Source of the DNA: Comamonadaceae bacterium
Lineage (GTDB): Bacteria > Pseudomonadota > Gammaproteobacteria > Burkholderiales > Burkholderiaceae_C
Reading direction: 5' to 3'
Length of the DNA stretch: 10,625 bases
NCBI GenBank assembly: GCA_021286965.1
Contig: JAJTBK010000269.1
Coordinates: 1-10,625, forward strand
Shown: in pieces, positions 1-7,119 of the stretch
Layout: each line of letters starts with the position of its first letter
How positions within the stretch are numbered: the first letter of the stretch is position 1
Translations under genes and position numbers: made by a program
Notes under the pieces: generated by a model
What the model was told of the DNA's origin: nothing
Database searches by the model: none
What the model saw: only the letters and a program-made list of their open reading frames with translations

Positions 1-885
1 CCGCTCGATGTCGTCGATGCCGGCGGTTTTTTGCAGCCAGGCAAAGAGCTCGGTCTGCGGCCAGCTGCCCTTGAGCAGGTGGGCGGCAGTGCCCTCGGGC
101 AGCACGCGCGGGATGTTCTCCAGCAGGCCGCCGCCGGTGATGTGCGCCAGCGCCTTGATGGGGTGCTGCGCCAGCGCCGCCAGCACGTTCTTCACGTACA
201 GGCGCGTGGGCTCCATGATGGCCTGCTTGAACGGCTTGCCGTCGAGCTGGGCCGGGGCGCTGCTGCCGGCGCGCTCGATGCACTTGCGCACCAGGCTAAA
301 GCCGTTGGAGTGCACGCCGCTCGAAGCCAGGCCCAGCACCACGTCGCCGGCTTGCACCGTCTGGCCGGTCAGGATTTTGGATTTTTCCACCGCGCCCACG
401 GCAAAGCCGGCCAGGTCGTATTCGCCCGCCGGGTACATGCCGGGCATCTCGGCGGTTTCGCCGCCAATCAGGGCGCAGCCAGAGAGTTCGCAGCCCTTGG
501 CAATGCCGCCGACGACGGCGGCGGCGGTATCGACATCGAGCTTGCCGCAGGCGAAGTAGTCGAGGAAAAACAGCGGCTCGGCGCCCTGCACCAGCACGTC
601 GTTGACGCTCATCGCCACCAGGTCGATGCCGACGGTGTCGTGCATGTTCCACTCGAAAGCGAGCTTGAGCTTGGTGCCCACGCCGTCGGTGCCGCTGACC
701 AGAACCGGTTCCTGGTACTTTTTCGGCACCTCGAACAGCGCGCCAAAGCCGCCGATGCCGGCCATCACGCCGTCGCGCAGGGTTTTCTTGGCCAGCGGTT
801 TGATGCGCTCGACCAGCGCGTCACCAGCGTCGATGTCAACGCCAGCGTCTTTGTAGGAAATGGGGGTGGAGGCAGAGGAGCTCAT
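1..885 (-). CDS. purM: Phosphoribosylformylglycinamidine cyclo-ligase (AIR synthetase), partial at C-terminus
   Basis: PurM closes the imidazole ring in purine synthesis: formylglycinamidine ribonucleotide plus ATP gives aminoimidazole ribonucleotide, in the cytoplasm. The frame is open from ATG at 885-883 to the window edge and gives 295 residues. The family is usually about 345, so roughly 50 C-terminal residues lie outside. Family motifs in order: [13 protein letters not shown] near residues 10-22, [14 protein letters not shown] at 64-77, [17 protein letters not shown] at 94-110, [20 protein letters not shown] at 141-160, [15 protein letters not shown] at 188-202 and [16 protein letters not shown] at 248-263. 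The gene is transcribed away from hda across a 186-base gap. I see no strong Shine-Dalgarno sequence before the ATG, but the conserved N-terminus fits this start. Identity is near certain. Confidence 0.97.
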   Translation of the reverse strand, partial: MSSSASTPISYKDAGVDIDAGDALVERIKPLAKKTLRDGVMAGIGGFGALFEVPKKYQEPVLVSGTDGVGTKLKLAFEWNMHDTVGIDLVAMSVNDVLVQGAEPLFFLDYFACGKLDVDTAAAVVGGIAKGCELSGCALIGGETAEMPGMYPAGEYDLAGFAVGAVEKSKILTGQTVQAGDVVLGLASSGVHSNGFSLVRKCIERAGSSAPAQLDGKPFKQAIMEPTRLYVKNVLAALAQHPIKALAHITGGGLLENIPRVLPEGTAAHLLKGSWPQTELFAWLQKTAGIDDIER

Positions 886-1008
886 GGCAGTAGCGGTGCG
901 TCGTGGGCCGATCGGCAAAACGCGTGATTTTAGAGGCTTGGGCCAGAGTCCTTCCGTGCTGTGGGCATGGCGCCGGGTGCAGTCTCAGTAAAATCGCAGG
1001 TTTCACTG

Positions 1009-1071
1009 CCCGGGTTTGCCCCGGGACGGCTTCTTTCTCCCCCTCCCATCCTTTTCCCTGTTCACCCCGAT
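1009..1071 (+). promoter_or_regulatory. Possible leader of hda: CCCGGG hairpin then pyrimidine-rich tract
   Basis: In the gap before hda, CCCGGG (1009-1014) and CCCGGG (1020-1025) can form a 6-bp stem around the loop TTTGC. From about 1026 to 1070 the DNA is nearly all C and T, and no Shine-Dalgarno-like purine run precedes the hda start. If transcribed, it would be a structured, SD-less 5' leader. I found no convincing -35/-10 pair for hda or for purM in this gap, so the regulatory role is inference. Confidence 0.3.
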
Positions 1072-1779
1072 ATGAGCCATATGAAGCAGCTGGTGCTGGA
1101 CATCGGCCTGGCGCCGGTGCCGACGCTGGAGCGGTTTTTTGCCGGCCCGAACACGGCGGCGCTGCAGCACCTGCGCCAGGTGCTCGAAAGCAGTCAGGCC
1201 GGGGCCTGGCGTGCGCCGGTGCCGGTGTACCTGTGGGGCGAGTCGGGCTGCGGCAAAACCCATTTGCTCAAGGCGGTGCACGAGGCGCTGCGTGAGCAGG
1301 GCCTGCGCGTCGGCTGGATGGATGCCGCCACCGAGCACCTGTGCCCCTTTGACGATAGTTGGTCGGCGGTGCTGCTCGACGAAGTGCACCTGTACGACAG
1401 CGAGCAGCAGGCGCTGGCCTTCAATTGGTTCGTCAACGCCATGAACCCGGTGGCGGGGACGCCGCGCTGGGTGTTGGCGGCGGGCGAGCTGCCACCGCTG
1501 GATCTGCCGCTGCGCGACGATCTGCGTTCGCGCCTGGGCTGGGGCCATGTGTTCCAGCTGCGCCTGCTGGACGAGGCCGAACGCCGCGCCGTGCTGCGCC
1601 AGGAGGCCGATGCGCGCGGCGTGTTCCTGGGCGATGAGGTCATGGACTACATGCTGCGGCGCTTCTCGCGCGACCTGGGCAGCCTGATGCAGTTGCTCGA
1701 TCAACTCGACAGCTTTGCTCTGCGCACCCAGCGTGCGCTCACCATTCCCCTGCTCAAAACCATGCTGGAGACCGAATGA
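1072..1779 (+). CDS. hda: DnaA regulatory inactivator Hda (DnaA-like AAA+ protein)
   Basis: Hda is a short AAA+ relative of DnaA. In E. coli it binds the DNA-loaded sliding clamp and triggers hydrolysis of DnaA-bound ATP, preventing re-initiation of replication. This protein is 235 residues, close to E. coli Hda. Visible parts: an N-terminal QLVLDIGL at residues 6-13 where the clamp-binding motif (QLSLPL-like) sits, Walker A GESGCGKT at 56-63, Walker B LLDEVH at 101-106, and an arginine-finger candidate in LRSRLGWG (R154, corresponding to E. coli R153). The C-terminus has the DnaA-like segment FSRDLGSLMQLLDQLD. ATG 1072 is chosen over the longer frame from 961, whose extra residues do not resemble Hda. 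ATG 1081 (MKQLVLDIG) is an equally plausible start. Its stop overlaps the next start as ATGA, implying translational coupling. Confidence 0.92.
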   Translation: MSHMKQLVLDIGLAPVPTLERFFAGPNTAALQHLRQVLESSQAGAWRAPVPVYLWGESGCGKTHLLKAVHEALREQGLRVGWMDAATEHLCPFDDSWSAVLLDEVHLYDSEQQALAFNWFVNAMNPVAGTPRWVLAAGELPPLDLPLRDDLRSRLGWGHVFQLRLLDEAERRAVLRQEADARGVFLGDEVMDYMLRRFSRDLGSLMQLLDQLDSFALRTQRALTIPLLKTMLETE

Positions 1780-2483
1780 CCGCGCCTGTTGCAACCCCGA
1801 GTAGCCGCCCGCGCCTGGCTCTTTTCGACCTCGACCACACCTTGCTGCCGCTCGATTCGGACTACGAATGGGGCGAATTCACCATCCGCCTGGGCTGGCG
1901 TGACGCCGCCGAGTTTGGCCGGCGCAACGCCCAGTTCTACGCGGATTACCAGGCGGGCCGGCTCGACGTGCCCGACTACGTGCGCTTTGCCACCGAGGCC
2001 GTGCGCGAGCGCGGCCCCGAGGCAGCGGCGCAGGCGCACCAGCGCTTCATGCGCGAGGTGATCGCACCCGCCATCCGCCCCGAGGCCCGCGCCCTGCTGG
2101 CCGAGCACCGCGCAGCGGGCGACACCGTCGTCATCATCACCGCCACCAACGAATTCGTGACCACGCCGATTGCCCAGGCGCTGGGCGTGGATGAATTGCT
2201 GGCGCTGCAGCTGGTGCGCGATGCCAGCGGCTGGTTCACCGGCGACATCCTGGGCGAAGCCACCATGCGCGAGGGCAAGGTGCGCCGCATGGACGCCTGG
2301 CTGGCCGCGCGCGGCCTTGCCTGGGAGACGGTGCACAGCACTTTTTATAGCGACTCGATGAACGACGTACCGCTGCTGGAGAAGGTCAACCGCCCCGTCG
2401 CCACCAACCCCGATGCCCGCCTGCGCACTTTGGCGCAGGCGCGCGGCTGGGAGATTCTGGATTTGTTTTCCCCCCACCCATGA
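1776..2483 (+). CDS. HAD-IB family phosphatase (phosphoserine phosphatase-like), substrate unknown
   Basis: A 235-residue haloacid dehalogenase-superfamily hydrolase that should remove phosphate through an aspartyl-phosphate intermediate. All catalytic motifs are present: motif I LFDLDHTLL with D18 and D20, motif II VVIITATNEF with T122, motif III REGKVRRMDAWL with K168, and motif IV FYSDSMNDVPLLE with D193 and D197. The helical segment after motif I (about residues 30-95) fits the C1 cap of subclass IB, the SerB/CicA-like group. Histidinol-phosphate and phosphoserine are known substrates of relatives, and nothing here separates them. The start overlaps the hda stop and the end overlaps the pcnB start, both as ATGA, so it is a coupled middle gene of the hda-pcnB-folK operon. 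Family assignment is firm; substrate is not. Confidence 0.88.
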   Translation: MTAPVATPSSRPRLALFDLDHTLLPLDSDYEWGEFTIRLGWRDAAEFGRRNAQFYADYQAGRLDVPDYVRFATEAVRERGPEAAAQAHQRFMREVIAPAIRPEARALLAEHRAAGDTVVIITATNEFVTTPIAQALGVDELLALQLVRDASGWFTGDILGEATMREGKVRRMDAWLAARGLAWETVHSTFYSDSMNDVPLLEKVNRPVATNPDARLRTLAQARGWEILDLFSPHP

Positions 2484-4030
2484 TCAAAAAAATTATCGAC
2501 AAACTGCTCGGCAAGGCCGAAGGCACGGGCGCGCGCAAGCCGCGTTTTGGCAAGCGCGTGGAGGTGCCCGCCAGCGTGCACGGCATCAACCCCGAGCTGG
2601 TCGATCGCCGCGCCCTGGATGTGGTGCGCACGCTGCAGGAGGCAGGCTTTGCCGCCTACATCGTCGGCGGCGCCGTGCGCGACCTGCTGCTGGGCCTGCG
2701 CCCGAAAGATTTCGACGTGGCCACCAACGCCACGCCCGAGCAGGTCAAGGGCCTGTTCCGGCGCGCCTTCATCATCGGCAAGCGTTTTCGCATCGTGCAC
2801 GTGGTGCATGGCCGGGGGCGCGAGCATGAGGTCATCGAAGTCTCGACCTTCCGCGCCTACCTCGATAACAGCGCAGCCGAGCAGGTCAGCGGCAACGAGC
2901 GCACCGCCAAGGCCGAATTGGCCGGCGTGCGCCACGCCGTCGATGCCAGCGGCCGCGTGCTGCGCGACAACGTCTGGGGCCCGCAGGACCAGGATGCGGC
3001 ACGGCGCGACTTCACCGTCAACGCCATGTACTACGACCCGCACACCCAGGTCGTGGTCGATTACCACAAGGGCATCGAGGACGCGAAAAAACGCGTGCTG
3101 CGCATGATCGGCGACGCCGCCACGCGCTACCGCGAAGACCCGGTGCGCATCATCCGTGCCGTGCGCTTTGCGGCCAAGCTCTCGCACCTGGGCTTTGGGC
3201 TCGAACCCAAGACCGCCAAACCCCTGGTGGCCAGCGAGCACCTGCTGCAGGAGGTGCCGCAAAGCCGCCTGTTCGACGAAATGCTCAAGCTGCTGCAAAC
3301 CGGCCATGCCCTGGCCTCGGTGGCGCAGCTGAAAAAACTCGGGCTTGAAAAAGGCATTTATCCGCTTCTCGACGTGGTGGTGCAGCGGGCCGATCAGCCG
3401 CTGGTGCGCGCCGTGCTGCAAGACACCGACCGCCGCGTGGGCGAGGGCAAGGCCGTGGCGCCGAGTTTCTTGCTCGCCTGCGTGCTCTGGCAGGACGTGC
3501 AGGCCGGCTGGCAGCAGCGCCTGGCCCGGGGCGGGCATTCCTTCCCGGCGCTGCAAGAGGCCATCGACGAAGTCTTCGACCAGCGCATTGGCGACATCTC
3601 CGGGCGCGGCAAGCTCGCTGCCGATATGCGCGAGATCTGGGTCATGCAGCCGCGTTTTGACAAGCGCTCGGGCAGCCAGCCGTTTGGCATGGTGGCGCAC
3701 ATTCGTTTCCGCGCCGGTTTTGACTTTTTCCGCTTGCGCGCCGATGTGGGCGAAGTGAGCGAGGAGCTGGTCGAGTGGTGGCAGGAGTTCTCCCTGACCG
3801 ATGACGGCCGGCGCGAGGACATGCTGGCGCAAGTGCGCGAGGAGCTGCGCCAGGCGCAGCGCGCGCAGCCGCGCAAGACCGCACCGGCGCCGCGCCCGCC
3901 CAAGGCGGCAGCCCCCACGCCTGCAGACGAGCCCGAGGAAGAAGCCGATGCTGCGGCCCCCAAAAAGCGCCGCCGCCGTCGGCGCAAGCCTGCTGGTGGC
4001 GGCACCGGCGCGGCCGCGCAGGGGGATTGA
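2480..4030 (+). CDS. pcnB: Poly(A) polymerase I
   Basis: PcnB adds 3' poly(A) tails that help RNA degradation in bacteria. The 516-residue protein has the class II nucleotidyltransferase head: YIVGGAVRDLLLGLRPKDFD at residues 60-79, with catalytic Asp pair D78 and D80 in DFDVATNATPEQVK. It also has RRDFTVNAMYYDP at 175-187 and the RIIRAVRFAAKL helix at 223-234 shared with CCA-adding enzymes. The N-terminal IIGKRFRIVHVVHG block and the overall length match poly(A) polymerase better than CCA transferase. The tail is low-complexity: an Ala/Pro/Glu-rich linker, then KKRRRRRRK at 495-503, a likely RNA-binding patch. The ATG overlaps the stop of the HAD gene, and folK follows one base after its stop, so the gene sits inside a translationally coupled operon. 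Confidence 0.95.
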   Translation: MIKKIIDKLLGKAEGTGARKPRFGKRVEVPASVHGINPELVDRRALDVVRTLQEAGFAAYIVGGAVRDLLLGLRPKDFDVATNATPEQVKGLFRRAFIIGKRFRIVHVVHGRGREHEVIEVSTFRAYLDNSAAEQVSGNERTAKAELAGVRHAVDASGRVLRDNVWGPQDQDAARRDFTVNAMYYDPHTQVVVDYHKGIEDAKKRVLRMIGDAATRYREDPVRIIRAVRFAAKLSHLGFGLEPKTAKPLVASEHLLQEVPQSRLFDEMLKLLQTGHALASVAQLKKLGLEKGIYPLLDVVVQRADQPLVRAVLQDTDRRVGEGKAVAPSFLLACVLWQDVQAGWQQRLARGGHSFPALQEAIDEVFDQRIGDISGRGKLAADMREIWVMQPRFDKRSGSQPFGMVAHIRFRAGFDFFRLRADVGEVSEELVEWWQEFSLTDDGRREDMLAQVREELRQAQRAQPRKTAPAPRPPKAAAPTPADEPEEEADAAAPKKRRRRRRKPAGGGTGAAAQGD

Positions 4031-4031
4031 G

Positions 4032-4532
4032 GTGGGCGCCAGCCCCGTGAGCGTGGCCAGCCCTGTCTGGATTGGCCTGGGCGCGAATCTGGGCGATGCG
4101 CCTGCGGCCCTGGCGGCTGCCGTGCAGGCCCTGGGGGCGTTGCCTGGCACGCAGCTGCAGCGCTGTTCGCGCCTGTACCGCAGTGCCCCGGTCGATGCCG
4201 GCGGGCCCGACTACTACAACGCCGTTGCCGAGTTGCACACCGGCCTGGCGCCGCTGGCGCTGCTGCAGGCGCTGCAGGCGATCGAGCAGGCAGCCGGACG
4301 CGAGCGCCCGTACCGCAACGCCCCGCGCACGCTGGACCTGGATGTGTTGCTGTGGGATGAGGAGCGCATCGACCTGCCGCAGCTCACCGTGCCGCACCCC
4401 CGGCTGTATGAGCGTGCCTTCGTGCTGCTGCCGCTGGCCGAGCTGCGCCCGGGCTGGGCGAGCGCGGCGCAGCTGCAGGCGGTGGCGGCGCAGCGCATCG
4501 AATGCCTGGGGGCCTGGGACGGCTTGGCTTAG
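4032..4532 (+). CDS. folK: 2-amino-4-hydroxy-6-hydroxymethyldihydropteridine pyrophosphokinase (HPPK)
   Basis: FolK transfers pyrophosphate from ATP to 6-hydroxymethyl-dihydropterin, the step before dihydropteroate synthase in folate synthesis. With GTG 4032 the protein is 166 residues, normal for HPPK. Motifs: WIGLGANLGD at 13-22, SRLYRSAP...DYYNAV at 46-65, E85 and R90 in the AIEQAAGRER segment, and RTLDLDVLLW at 99-108, where D102 and D104 should bind Mg2+. PHPRLYERAFVLLPLAEL follows. The start is not certain: GTG 4032 has AGGGGG six bases upstream and lies one base after the pcnB stop, while GTG 4047 is also in frame. The longer frame from 3801 lies inside pcnB and adds an Arg-rich stretch that is a shadow of pcnB. 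It is last in the operon and is followed by a terminator-like hairpin. Confidence 0.93.
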   Translation: MGASPVSVASPVWIGLGANLGDAPAALAAAVQALGALPGTQLQRCSRLYRSAPVDAGGPDYYNAVAELHTGLAPLALLQALQAIEQAAGRERPYRNAPRTLDLDVLLWDEERIDLPQLTVPHPRLYERAFVLLPLAELRPGWASAAQLQAVAAQRIECLGAWDGLA

Positions 4533-4533
4533 C

Positions 4534-4557
4534 ATCGGGGCCCGCCCCGATTTTGTT
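4534..4557 (+). terminator. Probable intrinsic terminator after folK
   Basis: Immediately after the folK stop, ATCGGGG (4534-4540) pairs with CCCCGAT (4545-4551) around the loop CCCG, a perfect 7-bp GC-rich stem. TTTTGTT follows at 4551-4557. This fits a rho-independent terminator for the hda-HAD-pcnB-folK operon, although the T run is interrupted by a G. It may be partial or attenuating, because the next gene runs in the same direction only 35 bases later. Confidence 0.55.
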
Positions 4558-4561
4558 CGCA

Positions 4562-4583
4562 CAGCCCCGCGTGGGGCTGGGAG
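4562..4583 (+). promoter_or_regulatory. Second hairpin next to the ribosome binding site of the GT2 gene
   Basis: CAGCCCC (4562-4568) and GGGGCTG (4573-4579) form a perfect 7-bp stem with a GCGT tetraloop. Its last base is the first G of GGGAG (4579-4583), the likely ribosome binding site, 8 bases before GTG 4592. The CGGGGC arm of the upstream terminator (4536-4541) can also pair with GCCCCG at 4564-4569, so the two hairpins could exchange partners. The structure is visible; any control function is inference. Confidence 0.35.
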
Positions 4584-4591
4584 TATTGTTT

Positions 4592-5572
4592 GTGAATTCC
4601 ACCACCTTGGCGCCTGACGCCTTGCGCACCCTGGAGTCGATCTCCTGCGTCGTGCCCTGCTACAACGAGGCTGAAAACCTGGAGCAGCTGCTGCCGCTGC
4701 TGCGTGCGCAGCTCGCACGCCTGGCGCCGCGCTGGGAGATCGTGCTCGTCGATGACGGCAGCAGCGACGCCACGGCGGCGCGGATGCCCGTCTGGACGCA
4801 GGAGCCGGGCGTGCGCGGCGTGCTGCTGTCGCGCAACTTTGGCAAGGAGGCGGCACTCACCGCCGGCCTGCAGGCGGCGCACGGCCAGGTGGTGGTCATG
4901 ATGGATTCGGACATGCAGCACCCGCCGGCCCTGCTCGACACCTTCGTGCGCCACTGGCGCGCCGGTGCCGACGTGGTGTACGCCGTGCGCGAGCACCGCG
5001 AGGCCGAGAGCGCCTTCAAGCGTGTGGGCACCAACTGGTTTTATGGCCTCATCAATGGCAGCGAGCGTTTTCGGATGCCGCCGGGTGCGGGCGACTTTCG
5101 CCTCATGGATCGCCAGGTGGTGCGGGCCCTGCTGGCGCTGCCCGAGCGCAACCGCTTCATGAAGGGGCTGTACGCCTGGGTCGGTTTTGAATCGGTGGCC
5201 GTGCCCTACCTGCCGCAGGAGCGCGCGCACGGCCATACCCATTTCAGCAAGCGGCGCCTGATCCGCTTTGGCATCGATGGCCTGACGGCCTTCTCGCTGT
5301 GGCCGCTGCGCGCCGTGATCGGCCTGGGATTTTTCCTCGCGCTGGCGTCGTTTGGCTACGGTGCCTACCTGACGCTGGCCTACTGGCTGCACGGCCACGA
5401 CGTCAGCGGCTGGACCACCATCGTTGTCAGCCTGATGCTGTTTGCCGGCATCCAGCTGGTGTCGCTGGGGGTGGTGGCCGAGTATGTCGGGCGCATCTAC
5501 GAGGAAGTCAAGTGCCGCCCGCTGTACCTGGTCAAGCGCGAGCTGGGCCAGGGTCTGCAGGATCGGACATGA
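4592..5572 (+). CDS. GT2 family polyprenyl-phosphate glycosyltransferase (ArnC/GtrB-type; LgmA-like)
   Basis: This membrane-anchored family 2 glycosyltransferase probably loads a sugar from a nucleotide-sugar onto undecaprenyl phosphate at the inner face of the cytoplasmic membrane. With GTG 4592 it is 326 residues, typical of ArnC/GtrB/DPM1-like enzymes. It has a GT-A fold: SCVVPCYNEAENLE at 18-31, VLVDDGSSDAT at 51-61, a DSD metal site at 105-107 in MMDSDMQHPP, and GDFRLMDRQVV at 167-177. Two C-terminal membrane helices lie at about 241-264 and 275-298, followed by the EYVGRIYEEVKCRPLY tail common in GtrB proteins. The start is set by GGGAG eight bases upstream; in-frame TTG 4586 and ATG 4502 (inside folK) are less likely. 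The stop overlaps the ArnT-like start as ATGA. From context I infer HexNAc as the sugar, as for Bordetella LgmA; the sequence alone does not prove it. Confidence 0.88.
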   Translation: MNSTTLAPDALRTLESISCVVPCYNEAENLEQLLPLLRAQLARLAPRWEIVLVDDGSSDATAARMPVWTQEPGVRGVLLSRNFGKEAALTAGLQAAHGQVVVMMDSDMQHPPALLDTFVRHWRAGADVVYAVREHREAESAFKRVGTNWFYGLINGSERFRMPPGAGDFRLMDRQVVRALLALPERNRFMKGLYAWVGFESVAVPYLPQERAHGHTHFSKRRLIRFGIDGLTAFSLWPLRAVIGLGFFLALASFGYGAYLTLAYWLHGHDVSGWTTIVVSLMLFAGIQLVSLGVVAEYVGRIYEEVKCRPLYLVKRELGQGLQDRT

Positions 5573-7119
5573 GCGCCGCGCCGCCGCCATCGCCAGCGCG
5601 CGACGCGCTCACCGCCCTGGTGCTGATTGCCGCCTGGCTGCTCGCCAGCGCCTGGCTGCGCCCCCTCATGGTGCCCGACGAAGGCCGCTACGCCGGCGTC
5701 GCCTGGGAGATGCTGCGCTCGGGCGATTGGCTCACGCCCACGCTCAACGGCTTGCCGTTCTTTCACAAGCCACCGCTGTTCTATTGGCTCTCGGGGGCCG
5801 CGCTGTGGCTCTTTGGCCTGGTCGAGGTCGCCGGGCGTGCTGGCGCCCTGTGTGGCGCCACGCTGGGCGCCTGGGCGCTGTACCTGTTTGCACGCCGCTG
5901 GGGCGGGCCGGCTGCGGCGCGGCGCGCGCTGTGGGTGCTGCTGGTGCAGCCGCTGTGGCTGGTGGGTGGGCAGTTTGCCAACCTGGACATGCTGGTGGCC
6001 GGCTGCATCACCGCCACCTGGCTGGCGCTGGCGCACGCCGCGCTGTGCTTTGAGCAGGGCCTGGCCTACCGCCGCTGGCTCTGGCTGGGCTACGCCCTGG
6101 CCGGGCTTGGCGTGCTGGCCAAGGGGTTGATCGGCTTTGTCATCCCGGCGCTGTGCATTGGCCTGTGGCTGCTGCTGCGCGGGCGCTGGCGCACGCTGCT
6201 GGCCTTGTTCTCGTTGCCGGGGGCGCTGCTGTTTTTGCTCATTGCCGGGCCCTGGTACCTCGCCATGCAGCAGCGTTTTGACGGTTTTTTGCACTACTTC
6301 TTTGTGGTGCAGCACTTTCAGCGCTTTTCCGTCGGTGGCTTCAACAACGCCATGCCGCTGTGGTTCTACCCCGCCGTGCTGGCCTTGCTGAGCCTGCCCT
6401 GCCTGCTGTGGAGCGCGCGCCTGCTCACACGCCGCTACTGGGCGCAGACCGAGGGCAGCCCCGAGGCGGCGGTGCGCCTGGCCATGCTGGTCGCTGTGGC
6501 CAGCGTGCTGCTGTTTTTCTCCATTCCCAAATCCAAACTCGTGGGCTACGTGCTGCCCGCCGTGCCGCCGCTGGCCTGGCTCATGGCAGACGCCAGTGCG
6601 CTGCTGGCGGGCACGCGCGCGCGCCGTAATGCCTGGCGTGCCAGTGCCGCCCTGAGCGCTGCGCTGGGCCTGGCCGCCGTGCTCTGGCTGACGCTGCACA
6701 CCGATTATTCGAGCCGCCCGCTGGCGCTGGCGCTGCGCGCCGAGCACCAGGCGCATGAGCCGGTGTACATGCTCGACGAGTACCTGTACGACCTGCCGTT
6801 TTATGCCCAGTTGCGCCAGCCCGTCCATGTGGTGAGCCATTGGCGCAGCCCCGAGGCCAAGGCGCGCGACAACTGGCGCAAAGAGCTCGATGATGCGGCC
6901 GATTTCAACCCCGGCGCCGGTCAGCGCCTGCTGCTGCGGCCCGAGGATTTTGAGGCCGCGCTGTGCGCCGCGCCGCGCAGCTGGGTGCTGGCCGAACCGG
7001 CCGAGTTGGCGCGCTACCCGGTGCTGGCGCAGGCCACGCCGGTGCTGACGAGCCACGGCACCACCTTGGTGCGCGTGGATGCGGCTAGGGATTGCGCAAA
7101 AACGCCCAATGGCGGCTGA
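5569..7119 (+). CDS. ArnT-like GT-C glycosyltransferase (PMT_2/GT83 family; LgmB-like)
   Basis: A 516-residue polytopic membrane protein of the dolichyl-phosphate-mannose mannosyltransferase/ArnT superfamily. It should transfer an aminosugar from undecaprenyl phosphate to lipid A phosphate at the outer face of the inner membrane. After the first hydrophobic helix (about 14-31) comes the periplasmic catalytic loop VPDEGRYAGVAWEML with D37 and E38, then FFHKPPLFYW at 64-73. Classic ArnT has Glu-Lys-Pro at this second site; here it is His66-Lys67-Pro, which may signal a different sugar or acceptor. About ten further hydrophobic segments and a GPWYLAMQQ motif follow, then a soluble C-terminal part. 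ATG 5569 is used because it overlaps the GT2 stop (ATGA); the frame running back to 5299 is a shadow of the GT2 gene. The 3' end overlaps the convergent gtrA gene by 35 bases. Confidence 0.87.
   Translation: MSAAPPPSPARDALTALVLIAAWLLASAWLRPLMVPDEGRYAGVAWEMLRSGDWLTPTLNGLPFFHKPPLFYWLSGAALWLFGLVEVAGRAGALCGATLGAWALYLFARRWGGPAAARRALWVLLVQPLWLVGGQFANLDMLVAGCITATWLALAHAALCFEQGLAYRRWLWLGYALAGLGVLAKGLIGFVIPALCIGLWLLLRGRWRTLLALFSLPGALLFLLIAGPWYLAMQQRFDGFLHYFFVVQHFQRFSVGGFNNAMPLWFYPAVLALLSLPCLLWSARLLTRRYWAQTEGSPEAAVRLAMLVAVASVLLFFSIPKSKLVGYVLPAVPPLAWLMADASALLAGTRARRNAWRASAALSAALGLAAVLWLTLHTDYSSRPLALALRAEHQAHEPVYMLDEYLYDLPFYAQLRQPVHVVSHWRSPEAKARDNWRKELDDAADFNPGAGQRLLLRPEDFEAALCAAPRSWVLAEPAELARYPVLAQATPVLTSHGTTLVRVDAARDCAKTPNGG

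Noticed and set aside
31..927. Long plus-strand open frame across purM (298 codons)
   Set aside because: It is the shadow of purM in high-GC DNA: the minus strand gives continuous PurM motifs, while this frame is Gln/His/Arg/Ala-rich with no recognisable domain.
989..994. TAAAAT as a -10 box for hda
   Set aside because: No acceptable -35 hexamer lies 16-18 bases upstream, so one hexamer is not enough to call a promoter.
961..1071. N-terminal extension of hda from ATG 961
   Set aside because: The extra 37 residues have no Hda similarity and are encoded by the hairpin and pyrimidine tract; Hda family length fits a start at 1072 or 1081.
3801..4031. N-terminal extension of folK into pcnB
   Set aside because: It adds an Arg/Pro-rich stretch that is pcnB read in another frame; HPPK proteins begin shortly before the GLGANLGD motif.
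2345..4150. 601-codon minus-strand open frame opposite pcnB
   Set aside because: It spans three real genes, has Ala/Arg/His/Leu-rich shadow composition and shows no domain. The plus strand carries full HAD, PcnB and FolK motifs.
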